Notes under the pieces: model-generated
Database searches by the model: none
What the model saw: the letters and a program-made list of their open reading frames with translations, nothing else
What the model was told of the DNA's origin: nothing
Made by a program: the position numbers and the translations under genes
Shown here: in pieces, positions 27,401-34,918 of the stretch
Layout: every line of letters begins with the position of its first letter
Numbering within the stretch: position 1 is the first letter of the stretch
IMG/VR virus record: IMGVR_UViG_3300050821_005866
Location: 1-49,894 of that record
From: a virus
Strand: one strand, 5' to 3'
Length of the DNA: 49,894 bases

Positions 27401-28616
27401 CCTATACAATTCCGCAACGGACGCGTTTACGCTTGTTTCGGGAAATCAATCGCCTACACAAACTAGTACCGTTGCTGTAACAGGAGGGACTGCGGCTACT
27501 CAGTTGCGCTTGTTAGCTGCCGACGGCGCTACACAAACTTACGGTCTAGTTTACGAAACTCCTCCAGGTCCCCCTCTCGGTCCTCCTTCTGGAAAATTTG
27601 CAAGTAATATCGTTCCGCCGGGAGATGGAAGTATTCTGACATTCAACGCAAATGAAGCAGGGAATATACATACAGTACTATTTCTTCCCGTGGCTGATAT
27701 CTTCACATATCTACCGGGGATAACTGTGGAAAATATACCTATTGCTCTTACGGTTCCCTCATCGCCACCGTATACGATCACGCTGGCTAACGCATCCTGC
27801 GACATCCCTAAGATAATACTTGTTAAAGGAACAGTTAATGTTAACAACGGGTCTCCTCTCGTAGTGGGTAGCGGTACTATGTTCACTTCTCTAGAGATAG
27901 GAGATACGGTTGCGGTACTGGCCTCTGGTGTTTACTACGGACCTTATATCATCCAGAGCATTGCAGATAATACTCACCTGACTCTGGCGTCTAACTATAC
28001 AGGGACTAACGCCGGATCAGCGGGCTTCATAGACTATGATCGCAGCTCTTATAAATTCATACCGACGCCTACGGTGGCAGGTGCATCTATCTCAGGAACT
28101 GTATCAATAACTAACGGCTCCCTATTAGTCGTAGGTACCGCTACGTCTTTCACTGCTACTCTATCTGTAGGAGAAGCTATTCAGTTCAGCAGTCAACTCG
28201 GTACTCTCTACTTCATTGAGTCTATCACGGATGACTTCAACTTAACATTAGAGACAGCGTACACAGGAATAACTACGACGTCAACGACCGTTAATCCTCC
28301 GGGGTTAGCGCCATTCCCTCCTGTGGTTAATCCGGGTGAGTTCACGGACGACTTTGGTACACCTGCAACTTTGACATTCAATGCATCGGCAGCAGGCGAC
28401 CCCATAATTGTATCATATACGATACGTGTACCTATCCAGGATATTGATACGGTTAATAATGCGCCTATATTGTTCAGTGATACCGAAGCAGGTTTCGGTA
28501 TCGAAATCATATTGAATAACCCCGCGTTGTTCACTTTAGATCTATCTAACATATCGTTCCTATTGACACAGATTCTTCCAGCGAATACAAAATTCATCCT
28601 GACGGAAGTACCATAA
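24438..28616 (+). CDS. Giant baseplate protein with nested modules, tail protein I-like core
   Basis: This 1392-residue protein follows the wedge genes. Residues about 335-490 are helical and resemble the tail protein I type partner of gpJ (ARVAVKYGPF, LSNIAKVYLAYATQFDLEYL, RDVRQDRQRDERLGSILGAL). The rest is a mosaic: C modules near 105-210, 597-697 and 728-1034 (the last split by a DUF3494-like domain at 784-971), B modules near 1130-1196 and 1218-1284, and A-type beta strands between them. The C-terminal end resumes with VPIQDIDTVNNAPILF. The recurring linker GASISG borders two inserted modules. It is probably a surface-displayed baseplate component. Confidence 0.75.
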   Translation: MSEYGTILYTGRGGPTNYYTGAGTDQPQSLDFYRTDTDGDYVFHWTFLQSFVSPLINPTLFSLDYILQLDTNPTFNLPTTFETVSGQADVSAHGKNISGPYAATAIGSGLTLIINIDGDGLQTVTLPANASGTAIAASIQSAVQALTAFHPALQSSYNNFLANFELLSGAPTYVLYSGSIGVSSSVVVLGGTAAPILNLGVPYGGIQSLGGEHVLQFLPGGVLSVTDSSGVVYTDVSATTNTPGLNQFVVSIPTGVITFNIGNIPGLQDTFTIIYFPATSAPILNFQDGNVEKGFTVPVPPRVASAPVTFYARVAVKYGPFSYGTWSSTLTVLTIPNVINETFSRLMLALPDFHVYPTDNAYLLNGSLVDGIIPNPLPAGLSNIAKVYLAYATQFDLEYLEKENAIRDVRQDRQRDERLGSILGALYKYPQPKGVQNVDYRLILSDMKAASLDGATYEAVKLVGAAFTGVDPTIFPISKILNFITASFDTELTGVNYPGVIQNITVDPVTHMATLSDGVANDPIIPGSLISGPVASITDGPESIPSVAPFTLTLSQLPADIPTIAGYTFTTGAPAVNQFSVNFAAPGASISGASPATTTSGLSFNIDINGDGIQTVTIGAQSSGANIAAAIQAVIRSLTANTPFNQAAYDATTVVYTTVYTLTSGAGGLNSSVIITGLGAAPLKLGQANGGTETGPSGVVTFNPSNAGDSVSITYVPNYERGNMDVPGRTLIINIDGLGPQTITLVANAANDYLATKTGVALAIQTAVNNLGPAPATTQLALLASSTITNSGSSIITGDVDLTPGSSVTGFPPGTYSGTLNIDNAAAANAMAAANTAFTAGQSAGLGGTLLTADLSTYSPLPPGNYYYSASGGLTGSLVLNGTASSTWVIYTGSTLTTASASSVTMTGGALAKNVLWVVGSSATFGTSTSFQGNVIAHASITLNGADAMNGQLSALTGAITIATASTVVGSTQPAAPGSQTAYTDFAALYNSATDAFTLVSGNQSPTQTSTVAVTGGTAATQLRLLAADGATQTYGLVYETPPGPPLGPPSGKFASNIVPPGDGSILTFNANEAGNIHTVLFLPVADIFTYLPGITVENIPIALTVPSSPPYTITLANASCDIPKIILVKGTVNVNNGSPLVVGSGTMFTSLEIGDTVAVLASGVYYGPYIIQSIADNTHLTLASNYTGTNAGSAGFIDYDRSSYKFIPTPTVAGASISGTVSITNGSLLVVGTATSFTATLSVGEAIQFSSQLGTLYFIESITDDFNLTLETAYTGITTTSTTVNPPGLAPFPPVVNPGEFTDDFGTPATLTFNASAAGDPIIVSYTIRVPIQDIDTVNNAPILFSDTEAGFGIEIILNNPALFTLDLSNISFLLTQILPANTKFILTEVP
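24751..25070 (+). repeat. C-type module copy 3
   Basis: It reads LTLIINIDGDGLQTVTLP, then AASIQSAVQAL, YVLYSGS, VVVLGGTAAPILNLG and YGGIQS. It is uninterrupted. Confidence 0.75.
26225..26530 (+). repeat. C-type module copy 4, inserted in an A module
   Basis: It reads LSFNIDINGDGIQTVTIG, AAAIQAVIRSL, YTLTSGA, VIITGLGAAPLKLG and NGGTETG. It sits between the two halves of an A-type unit: FTLTLSQLP...NQFSVNF before it and VVTFNPSNAGDSVSITY after it. Confidence 0.75.
26620..27540 (+). repeat. C-type module copy 5, split by DUF3494-like domain
   Basis: The N-half (RTLIINIDGLGPQTITL, then LAIQTAVNNLG) ends near 26786. The C-half (AYTDFAALYNSATDAFTLVSG, then VAVTGGTAATQLRLL) begins near 27379. Between them lies the ice-binding-like domain. 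Confidence 0.75.
26787..27350 (+). other. DUF3494 / ice-binding-like domain in baseplate protein
   Basis: About 188 residues, the clearest copy: SSTITNSGSSIITGDVDLTP, SSVTGFPPGTYSGTL, a helix of Ala-rich AAAANAMAAANTAF, LTGSLVLNG, WVIYTGSTLTT, VTMTGGALAKNVLWVVGSS, FQGNVIAHASITLN and GAITIATASTVVG. Order and spacing follow the DUF3494 family as known. Confidence 0.85.
27825..28025 (+). repeat. B-type module copy 3
   Basis: It reads GTVNVNNGSPLVVGSGTMF, then SLEIGDTVAV, YIIQSIADNTHLTL and NYTGTNAG. Confidence 0.75.
28090..28290 (+). repeat. B-type module copy 4
   Basis: It reads GTVSITNGSLLVVGTATSF, then LSVGEAIQFS, YFIESITDDFNLTL and AYTGITTTST. It follows copy 3 by a short linker that again contains GASISG. 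Confidence 0.75.
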
Positions 28617-28617
28617 C

Positions 28618-31600
28618 ATGCAGAAAGAACAATTCTTCGAAGATCAACCCATCCTCCAAAGTGATTTGCAGCTTGCTGAAAGCAGCAAGGAAAACGCGAT
28701 CAGAGAGCGTCAGCTTGATCTCTTAGATCCGGGCGTAGTCGTTGGTTCTCAGTTACTCGGAGAACCAATCTCTCTCGCGGTTACTCAGGGCCCTAGCGCG
28801 GGACTGTTTATCACTGTTAACACAGGAGTTGCGGTATCTCCTGAAGCGGAGAGAATCATTATTCCTTCCGTAGTGGCGTATAACGCCTCTCTTCCGACGA
28901 CTCAAACGGATAATGGTATCGGCGGAATGGTATTGACTCCGCAGTCTTCCGGGTCTCAGAATATTCCGGTGGCTAATAATACCATTAACTGGATTTGGGT
29001 CGGTTATCTAGAAACAACCGATACGAGCGTGTTTACTCTCAGCGAGGCGAATAATTCGCGTTTATTCGTTAAGCATGATGACGGTTATATCATTCAGGTA
29101 ACCCAGATCAGTACTAACCCTGATCCTACAACGTACGTGTTGGTTGCACAGGTTACTACGGCGGGCGGGCTCGTGACGTTGATCAATACAACCAACTTCT
29201 TACAGCCTATGGTTTATGGTCCCGTATTAATTCCAGGATCATATCTATTATCCTTGCCCGTGCTCCCAAATCTTTCACCGGAGTTTAATTTCCCAAGTAG
29301 CGTACCGATAATTGGTGAAGACAATACCGACACCCTTTTAGTTCCCTCTGTGGCGCCATACGCTGTCACCCTATCCCGAATACCTCTAGACACTACATGG
29401 AATATTCCAATCGTCACAGGAGTAATCAACCCCACTTACTCATATGTGGTAGGAACTCCCGTAGGTACTCAATTCTCTCTCAACTACTCTACAGGCGTCG
29501 TCACTTTTAGCTCAGCGGCGTCCGCAGATACCGTTACCATTACTTACGCGGAAGCTATTGATCCTTTCACGTATACTCTAACAGCTCCTACAGCTACGGG
29601 GCAGTTCACCGTAGATTTTTCGACAGGTATCGTACAGTTCTACTCCGCAGATGCAAATATTATTATAGGTACCACTAAGGTGTCGATGACGTATCAAGTT
29701 TTGAATGTGTGCCGACAGAATAGCGTGACAGTAGGTAGCACTGTGGCTGCTTACCTTTATCTGAATCAGAAGACGACGACGTATGCTCTGGGTCAGGAAG
29801 TTACGATGACGGCTCACGTCAATGCGTATGGATCTGGAGTAGTAACTCCGAATAATCCTCACGGTGTAGGTGCTGCAGATATAGGATTGGCAGGTGTTTC
29901 AGAGCTAGCTGAAATAGCAATAGATAATGGCATCGTTACGCCTACTGGGAATGCTAGCTCGCTGACCTCATCACTATCTCCATCAGCTACCTATCAGGCT
30001 CTTCCTCCGGGGGCTAACGTCGTAACAATATCACCTCTCGCAGCAGGAGAACTCGTCAATGTAGGTGGTACTATTGTCTCCTCCACTAATATTCCCAGCC
30101 TGTTAACATTTAATTTCTTAAACCCGAACACGCTAGCGCCGTTGCCTGCGAGTACTTATTATTTTTATATCGATCCTACCCTACTCACCGTTCAACAGAG
30201 TACATCATTACCTCCGGGAGCGTTTGCGATAGCATCCATATATTGGAATGGAGCCACTGTCGTTTTGCCTATAGTAGATCTCCGCGAGTTCGGAGTAGTT
30301 GGTAAGAATAATATGCGTCTCGAGGTGCTTTTGGGACTGGCGACGGGCTGCGCCACCGATAATAGAGTAACCGATCTGTACAGTGCTAAGCTCGTCGGTT
30401 CTACGATTGTTTCCTTTCCATCGTATCTGTATATGGGTTTAGGAGGAACAACGTTGGTTGCGGTGGTAAATGGGATATCTTACTCGTTGACTTTCCCTGC
30501 ATCGCCGGCAGATGTACCCCTTTCCGAAGTAGTCGCTCTGATTGAAAATAGTCTCCTGTGGAGTCCTTCTGTACCTCCTATAACTGCTATGGCTACAGCG
30601 GGAGGCCAGATCAAACTCCTGGCGGCCGTATCATTAGCGCTCAGCGGATCCGCAGCCACGGTACTCGGATTTTCGGGATCTCCTACGGCAGGTACTTCTA
30701 CGTCGGGAGCTAACCCCGCTACTACCGCAGCTCCTTCTGGATTGACTTTTAGCGTCGACGTCGATAATGGCGGCAATCAAACAATTAACGTACCTTCTAC
30801 TGCGGTTACTGGCGCAGAAGTCGCTGCTGCGATCCAAGCAGATCTTACCGGCGCTACTGTAGTCTATAACAGCGGAGTTGGCTACGGTATTCTCGCACAG
30901 GCTGCCATTACAGGTTCTACCGGAGGAGGCTCCACAGTCATAGGCGACTTAGATATCACTCCTGCAACGAACACCTCTATCACTAACTTCCCTCCTAGTA
31001 CATTTAGCGGGGCCGAGCACTTTGGAGTAGATCCTGTTGCAACTAATGCTCTATCGGTGGCACAGGCAGCGTTTACGGCAGGGATGGCAGCAGGTAATGC
31101 GGGTACACTTATCACTGGAGGTATCCTCGACGGGTACACAATGACTCCTGGTGCATACTTTACTTCTTCCACCGCGACTTTGTCAGGTACTTCTCCTCTC
31201 ACATTTAATGGAGCGGGTACATATACTATCGCGGTGGACTCCGCTCTCACCACTGGATCTAGTGGTACTCCCGTTATGACACTCACAGGCGGAGCGACCG
31301 CTGCTAATATATTTTGGTACGTAGGCAGCGCTGCCACAATCAATAGTGGTCACTCTGGGACATTTCAGGGAAGCGTTAACGCTTACGCGGCGGTCACAGT
31401 TACATCAGGCGGCGTCATTAATGGTTCATTAGCTGCTACGGGGCCCGCAGGCGCTGTCACCCTTTCTAACACCACAACTGTTAATGGAGGTACTGCGGGA
31501 ACGGCCGACTACGTAATCACTTCCAATACTACGGGAGTCAACAGTGAAGTCGTGGTGACAGGAGCGGGCGCGTCTACTTTGAAGCTTGGAGTATTGAATG

Positions 31601-31851
31601 GTGGGGTAGAAACGGAAGGAAGCGGTGGATCTACTGACAGTGGTAACATCAAGGAACTTTTAATAACGGGTAGTACTTCCTCTACAGGCGTAGCAGGACA
31701 GGTAATCCCTGCAGAGATAGATCTGGTTTATAATGGTAGTAACATTTTGACGCAAGTTGTTGCGTCTATGGGTAATGACATTCTTACGACAAAACTTATC
31801 TATAATTCAGATGGATCTCTTAACTCTGTTCAAGAGACAGTGGGATTCTAA
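28618..31851 (+). CDS. Baseplate-anchored tail fibre with DUF3494-like domain
   Basis: This 1077-residue protein shares its first ~200 residues with the gene at 32596: E.F.EDQP.L.SDL..A.S.KE.AI..R, PGVV..SQ.L.E, TQTDNG.GG.VLTP, and DNSRLFV-type segments. This is probably a conserved baseplate attachment domain. The middle holds A-type beta modules, a segment DLREFGVVGKNNMRLEVLLG and a degenerate C module (about 607-688). The last third holds a C module (30739-31623) split by a DUF3494-like domain (residues 762-959). The tail (NIKELLITGSTSSTG, LVYNGSNILTQVV) is a beta tip. Confidence 0.78.
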   Translation: MQKEQFFEDQPILQSDLQLAESSKENAIRERQLDLLDPGVVVGSQLLGEPISLAVTQGPSAGLFITVNTGVAVSPEAERIIIPSVVAYNASLPTTQTDNGIGGMVLTPQSSGSQNIPVANNTINWIWVGYLETTDTSVFTLSEANNSRLFVKHDDGYIIQVTQISTNPDPTTYVLVAQVTTAGGLVTLINTTNFLQPMVYGPVLIPGSYLLSLPVLPNLSPEFNFPSSVPIIGEDNTDTLLVPSVAPYAVTLSRIPLDTTWNIPIVTGVINPTYSYVVGTPVGTQFSLNYSTGVVTFSSAASADTVTITYAEAIDPFTYTLTAPTATGQFTVDFSTGIVQFYSADANIIIGTTKVSMTYQVLNVCRQNSVTVGSTVAAYLYLNQKTTTYALGQEVTMTAHVNAYGSGVVTPNNPHGVGAADIGLAGVSELAEIAIDNGIVTPTGNASSLTSSLSPSATYQALPPGANVVTISPLAAGELVNVGGTIVSSTNIPSLLTFNFLNPNTLAPLPASTYYFYIDPTLLTVQQSTSLPPGAFAIASIYWNGATVVLPIVDLREFGVVGKNNMRLEVLLGLATGCATDNRVTDLYSAKLVGSTIVSFPSYLYMGLGGTTLVAVVNGISYSLTFPASPADVPLSEVVALIENSLLWSPSVPPITAMATAGGQIKLLAAVSLALSGSAATVLGFSGSPTAGTSTSGANPATTAAPSGLTFSVDVDNGGNQTINVPSTAVTGAEVAAAIQADLTGATVVYNSGVGYGILAQAAITGSTGGGSTVIGDLDITPATNTSITNFPPSTFSGAEHFGVDPVATNALSVAQAAFTAGMAAGNAGTLITGGILDGYTMTPGAYFTSSTATLSGTSPLTFNGAGTYTIAVDSALTTGSSGTPVMTLTGGATAANIFWYVGSAATINSGHSGTFQGSVNAYAAVTVTSGGVINGSLAATGPAGAVTLSNTTTVNGGTAGTADYVITSNTTGVNSEVVVTGAGASTLKLGVLNGGVETEGSGGSTDSGNIKELLITGSTSSTGVAGQVIPAEIDLVYNGSNILTQVVASMGNDILTTKLIYNSDGSLNSVQETVGF
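30436..30680 (+). repeat. C-type module copy 6, diverged
   Basis: It reads TTLVAVVNGISYSLTFPAS, then VVALIENSLLW, IKLLAAV and GSAATVLGFSG. The family pattern is recognisable though the IDGDG turn is reduced to VNG. Confidence 0.5.
30739..31623 (+). repeat. C-type module copy 7, split by DUF3494-like domain
   Basis: The N-half reads LTFSVDVDNGGNQTINVP and AAAIQADLTG. The C-half reads TADYVITSNTTG, VVVTGAGASTLKLG and LNGGVETEG. The DUF3494-like domain lies between them at the same point as in copy 5. Confidence 0.75.
30901..31494 (+). other. DUF3494 / ice-binding-like domain in fibre
   Basis: About 198 residues: AAITGSTGGGSTVIGDLDITP, then TNFPPSTFSG, an Ala-rich helix ATNALSVAQAAFTAGMAAG, GYTMTPGAYFTSSTATLSG, PVMTLTGGATAANIFWYVGS, FQGSVNAYAAVTV and GAVTLSNTTTVNGG. 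It is the most diverged of the three in its N-terminus. Confidence 0.82.
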
Positions 31852-31860
31852 GGAGAGACA

Positions 31861-32592
31861 ATGTTAGCGGCTATTTTAAGTATAGTTCAACAAATCCTGG
31901 CAAAGACTCAGCAGATCCTCGCGGCGGTTACGGGAGGAGCTTCTACTGCCACGCAAGTATTTACCTCTTCAGGCACTTTTACACCCCCAACTACTACTGG
32001 ACACGCAACTGTGTTGCTAATGGGCGGCGGAGGAGGCGGAGGGCAGGGTGATCCTTTTGGCGGCGGGCAGGGCGGCGGAGGGGGCGCAGCGGGAGGATAT
32101 TATACAGGCACGGTTGCTGTTACTGGCCCAGTTACTGTAACGATAGGATTAGGTGGAGGGAATAACACAGCGGGCAACCCCTCTTCATTCGGCTCTATTA
32201 CTGTACCTGGTGGAAACGGTGGAGGGGAGAGTACAGGAGCCCCTGCGGGTCAAGGAGTTAGCTCCGGAGGCAATCCTAATTTTGCGGGAGGCTCGGGAGA
32301 CGGTGTAACTCACGGAGGAATATTTGGTCCGGGAGGAGCAGTAGGGCCCTTCTTTGGTGGGAGCGGTCAACCAGGCGGTGGCGGTGGCGGAGGGCTTATT
32401 ACTGCGGCTGAAAATGGTGCAGGAGGGCAGGGAGGCACTGCACAGACTGGAGGCATTGGAGGGAATGGTGCTTCTGCGGCTAGCGGTTCAGGAGCAGGTG
32501 GAGGAGGCGGAGGAGGAGGCGACGGAGGTAGAGGCGGAGGTAGCGGCGGAACGGGTGGTTCAGGATACTGCTTAGTAATTTGGTCGGAATAA
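31861..32592 (+). CDS. Glycine-rich fibre tip/adhesin protein
   Basis: This 243-residue protein starts with a short helix (LAAILSIVQQILAKTQQILAAV) and then the unit TQVFTSSGTFTPPTTTGHAT leading into VLLMGGGGGGG. Gly-rich stretches up to nine residues long continue to the end, which closes with GSGYCLVIWSE. This is the glycine-rich fibre domain that packs as a polyglycine sandwich, comparable in style to T-even gp38 adhesins. AAGGAGAGAC before the ATG is a good ribosome site. It lies between the two paralogous fibres, suggesting it caps one of them. Confidence 0.75.
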   Translation: MLAAILSIVQQILAKTQQILAAVTGGASTATQVFTSSGTFTPPTTTGHATVLLMGGGGGGGQGDPFGGGQGGGGGAAGGYYTGTVAVTGPVTVTIGLGGGNNTAGNPSSFGSITVPGGNGGGESTGAPAGQGVSSGGNPNFAGGSGDGVTHGGIFGPGGAVGPFFGGSGQPGGGGGGGLITAAENGAGGQGGTAQTGGIGGNGASAASGSGAGGGGGGGGDGGRGGGSGGTGGSGYCLVIWSE

Positions 32593-32595
32593 TTT

Positions 32596-34443
32596 ATGGA
32601 ACAAGAAATTTGGCAGGAAGATCAACCAGTACTTGCAAGTGATCTCGATCGAGCACAGTCGACGAAAGAGAGCGCAATCACTCTGCGCTTAGGCGACGAA
32701 TTTAATCCAGGCGTTGTTCCTGACTCTCAACAGCTGGCAGAAATAGTTCCTTTCCTAATCTCCGTAGTATCTTCCACTTCTATTAATGTAGGGACAGGTA
32801 TTGCTTACGATTCTAATGGACAACGAATCTTTATTTCAGGTCCGGCTCTCATTCCTTATAACATAGGTAATCCGGTGACTCAAACAGATAACGGCGTCGG
32901 TGGGACAGTTTTAACGCCTATATCCACAGGAAGTTCTTCAATTTCCATCACGGCGGGGGTAGCTAACTACATCTATGTCACTTACTTGAATACAGTTGAT
33001 CCCACCGTATTCACGATAAGTGAATTTGATAATTCACGTCTCTTCGTTTCTGGGACAGATGGTTATCGAATTGATATTGAGTCCACGCAAGTCGCTCCTT
33101 TCCCTTCTTCCATATTTCTCGGGGAGGTGGACGCTTCTCAGACAGTAACTACTGTGGGACGCCCCGTATTTAATCTAAAGCCAGACAATCTTTTAGCGGT
33201 TGTACCTCAACCGTTCAATACTCTCAATGCTCTCGGCGATCCCTATGCGGCAGGACAAAGCGTTAATTTTCCATATCACGTTAGCGGATTAGGAACTGGC
33301 GTAGTAACGCCAGTTAACGTTCATGGTCTCTCGCTCGCAGATCTGACGGGTACTTCTACGTCTCTCCCCCAGCTATTCATGGGATCGGGTATAGCTAATG
33401 CGCCACAACCCAACGCGGTAGGCTTTGCGTCCTCAGCACTCTACGGAGTTATTCAACCAGGAAGTGGTTCTCCTAATCCTCCTGGCTACGGTTATGACAA
33501 CTTTCAAATTCTTCCACTGACTGGAGTTGAAACCTTACTGGTGAATGGCACTACGGTTACGGCGGCTAATTTCACGCAAAGTTACTATCTCTTTTATTTT
33601 ATCAGCGCAGCGGGAGTCCCTTTATCTGCGGGAAATTATACTATTTACTTTAATGTAACGACACTACAACTACTTCTAGCAGCGAACGGTTCCCCTGCGA
33701 ACACCGCGTACAGAGTATATAATGGTACATCAGGTACATTTGTAAACGCGAATACACTCCCCATCGCAACAGTACTAGCAAATCCAGATAATTTCGTGTT
33801 GTGGCAGATTGATTGGCTAGCTTTATCTGGAGCGTTCCAAGGCATTGCATTCGGCTCACCTATTGATTTACGCGTATTCGGAACGATAGGAACTCTATCG
33901 CTACAGAGAGATGCATTAACGGATACAGTCGTTATAGCACACAATGTAGATATCACAGCTGATCCTTCGGGAGTAGGATTAGGTAATTTGACGGTGGCTA
34001 GTGACGTAACGATTCAGGGAACGAATCTGAACGTCAACGGAGTCAACTATAGTTGGCCTGCGTCCCAAGGTGCGCCAGGATCAGTATTAACAGACAACGG
34101 TGCAGGGAATCTAACGTGGGTTGTCGCACCCGTGGTTTCTCAAGCATCCTCTTCGCCATTCTTTGGTGTGCCTAATGTATCAAGAGTTAACGGAGTTGCG
34201 TACCAAAATACATCCGCAACTAGACCTATCTTCGTATCTGCGTGGGAAACAGGACCCTCTACGGCCGCTAGTATCGTAGGTTACTCTAGTCTCACTAATC
34301 CGCCTACAGGTACTATAGTGGCTATTCAGGAGTCTCCCGCGACCCCTAACCCCAGTGTGCCGCATATTTTCTTCGTGGTTCCTCCACTGTACTGGTATGA
34401 ATTTGCTGGTTCGGGAACAACAAATGTAGTAGAGTGGCAGTAA
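32596..34443 (+). CDS. Baseplate-anchored tail fibre, paralogue
   Basis: This 615-residue protein shares its N-terminal ~200 residues with the protein at 28618, and a mid region containing IDLRVFGTIGTLSLQRDAL matches DLREFGVVGKNNMRLEVLL there. It lacks the C and DUF3494-like modules. The C-terminal part has GAPGSVLTDNGAGNLTWV, the fibre end motif, and a compact beta domain. It probably forms an alternative or hetero-fibre attached at the same baseplate site. Confidence 0.78.
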   Translation: MEQEIWQEDQPVLASDLDRAQSTKESAITLRLGDEFNPGVVPDSQQLAEIVPFLISVVSSTSINVGTGIAYDSNGQRIFISGPALIPYNIGNPVTQTDNGVGGTVLTPISTGSSSISITAGVANYIYVTYLNTVDPTVFTISEFDNSRLFVSGTDGYRIDIESTQVAPFPSSIFLGEVDASQTVTTVGRPVFNLKPDNLLAVVPQPFNTLNALGDPYAAGQSVNFPYHVSGLGTGVVTPVNVHGLSLADLTGTSTSLPQLFMGSGIANAPQPNAVGFASSALYGVIQPGSGSPNPPGYGYDNFQILPLTGVETLLVNGTTVTAANFTQSYYLFYFISAAGVPLSAGNYTIYFNVTTLQLLLAANGSPANTAYRVYNGTSGTFVNANTLPIATVLANPDNFVLWQIDWLALSGAFQGIAFGSPIDLRVFGTIGTLSLQRDALTDTVVIAHNVDITADPSGVGLGNLTVASDVTIQGTNLNVNGVNYSWPASQGAPGSVLTDNGAGNLTWVVAPVVSQASSSPFFGVPNVSRVNGVAYQNTSATRPIFVSAWETGPSTAASIVGYSSLTNPPTGTIVAIQESPATPNPSVPHIFFVVPPLYWYEFAGSGTTNVVEWQ

Positions 34444-34464
34444 TTTAAAATTTAGGAGAATGAC
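34444..34464 (+). promoter_or_regulatory. AT-rich leader with strong ribosome site
   Basis: It reads TTTAAAATTTAGGAGA, almost the same as the sheath leader at 8947. The ATG follows 8 nt after GGAGA begins to end. Confidence 0.55.
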
Positions 34465-34917
34465 ATGTCAATCAATATTTCACAAGCCTTTGAATTAACC
34501 GTTAATGGGTTGAGCCCGAATGCAGGCGCAGGGATGGTATTACTTGCGAGTCCTTCTCTCAATTCCTCTAATACCGTCTTCGATGACTACGTTGCGGATA
34601 CATTCACACTTAACCCCAGCGTGTCGACGCCTATTCCTATCCCTTCTATTGGAACACTTGATCTGGGAGATATCAGTAGTGGCTATGTTTTGTGGGTTCA
34701 AACAGATCAGCCTATCACGATAAACTTCACGCAGAATCTAGTAGCAAGCTCTGTGCAAGTAGACAACTTTTTCTATCTGAGCTTGTCTCCGCTGGGAGGC
34801 AACCCGTTCAAGGGGCCAGTTACCTTTACAAACAACTCAACAGTTAATACGGCGCATCTCGCAGTAGTACTGTGTGGTAATCGTACACCTAATCCGGGAA
34901 CTCCGGGAATGTATTAA
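34465..34917 (+). CDS. Small beta-rich virion protein
   Basis: This 150-residue protein has beta segments such as FELTVNGLSPNAG, GYVLWVQTDQPITINF and NNSTVNTAHLAVVLCG, resembling a jelly-roll or head-decoration-like fold. The strong leader suggests high expression, as for fibre caps or decoration proteins. It lies between fibre and endolysin genes. No family is recognised. Confidence 0.6.
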   Translation: MSINISQAFELTVNGLSPNAGAGMVLLASPSLNSSNTVFDDYVADTFTLNPSVSTPIPIPSIGTLDLGDISSGYVLWVQTDQPITINFTQNLVASSVQVDNFFYLSLSPLGGNPFKGPVTFTNNSTVNTAHLAVVLCGNRTPNPGTPGMY

Positions 34918-34918
34918 T

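Noticed and set aside
34874-34918. Upstream ATG for the M15 peptidase
   Set aside because: It would overlap the preceding gene by 44 nt with no better ribosome site; 34919 gives a natural start.
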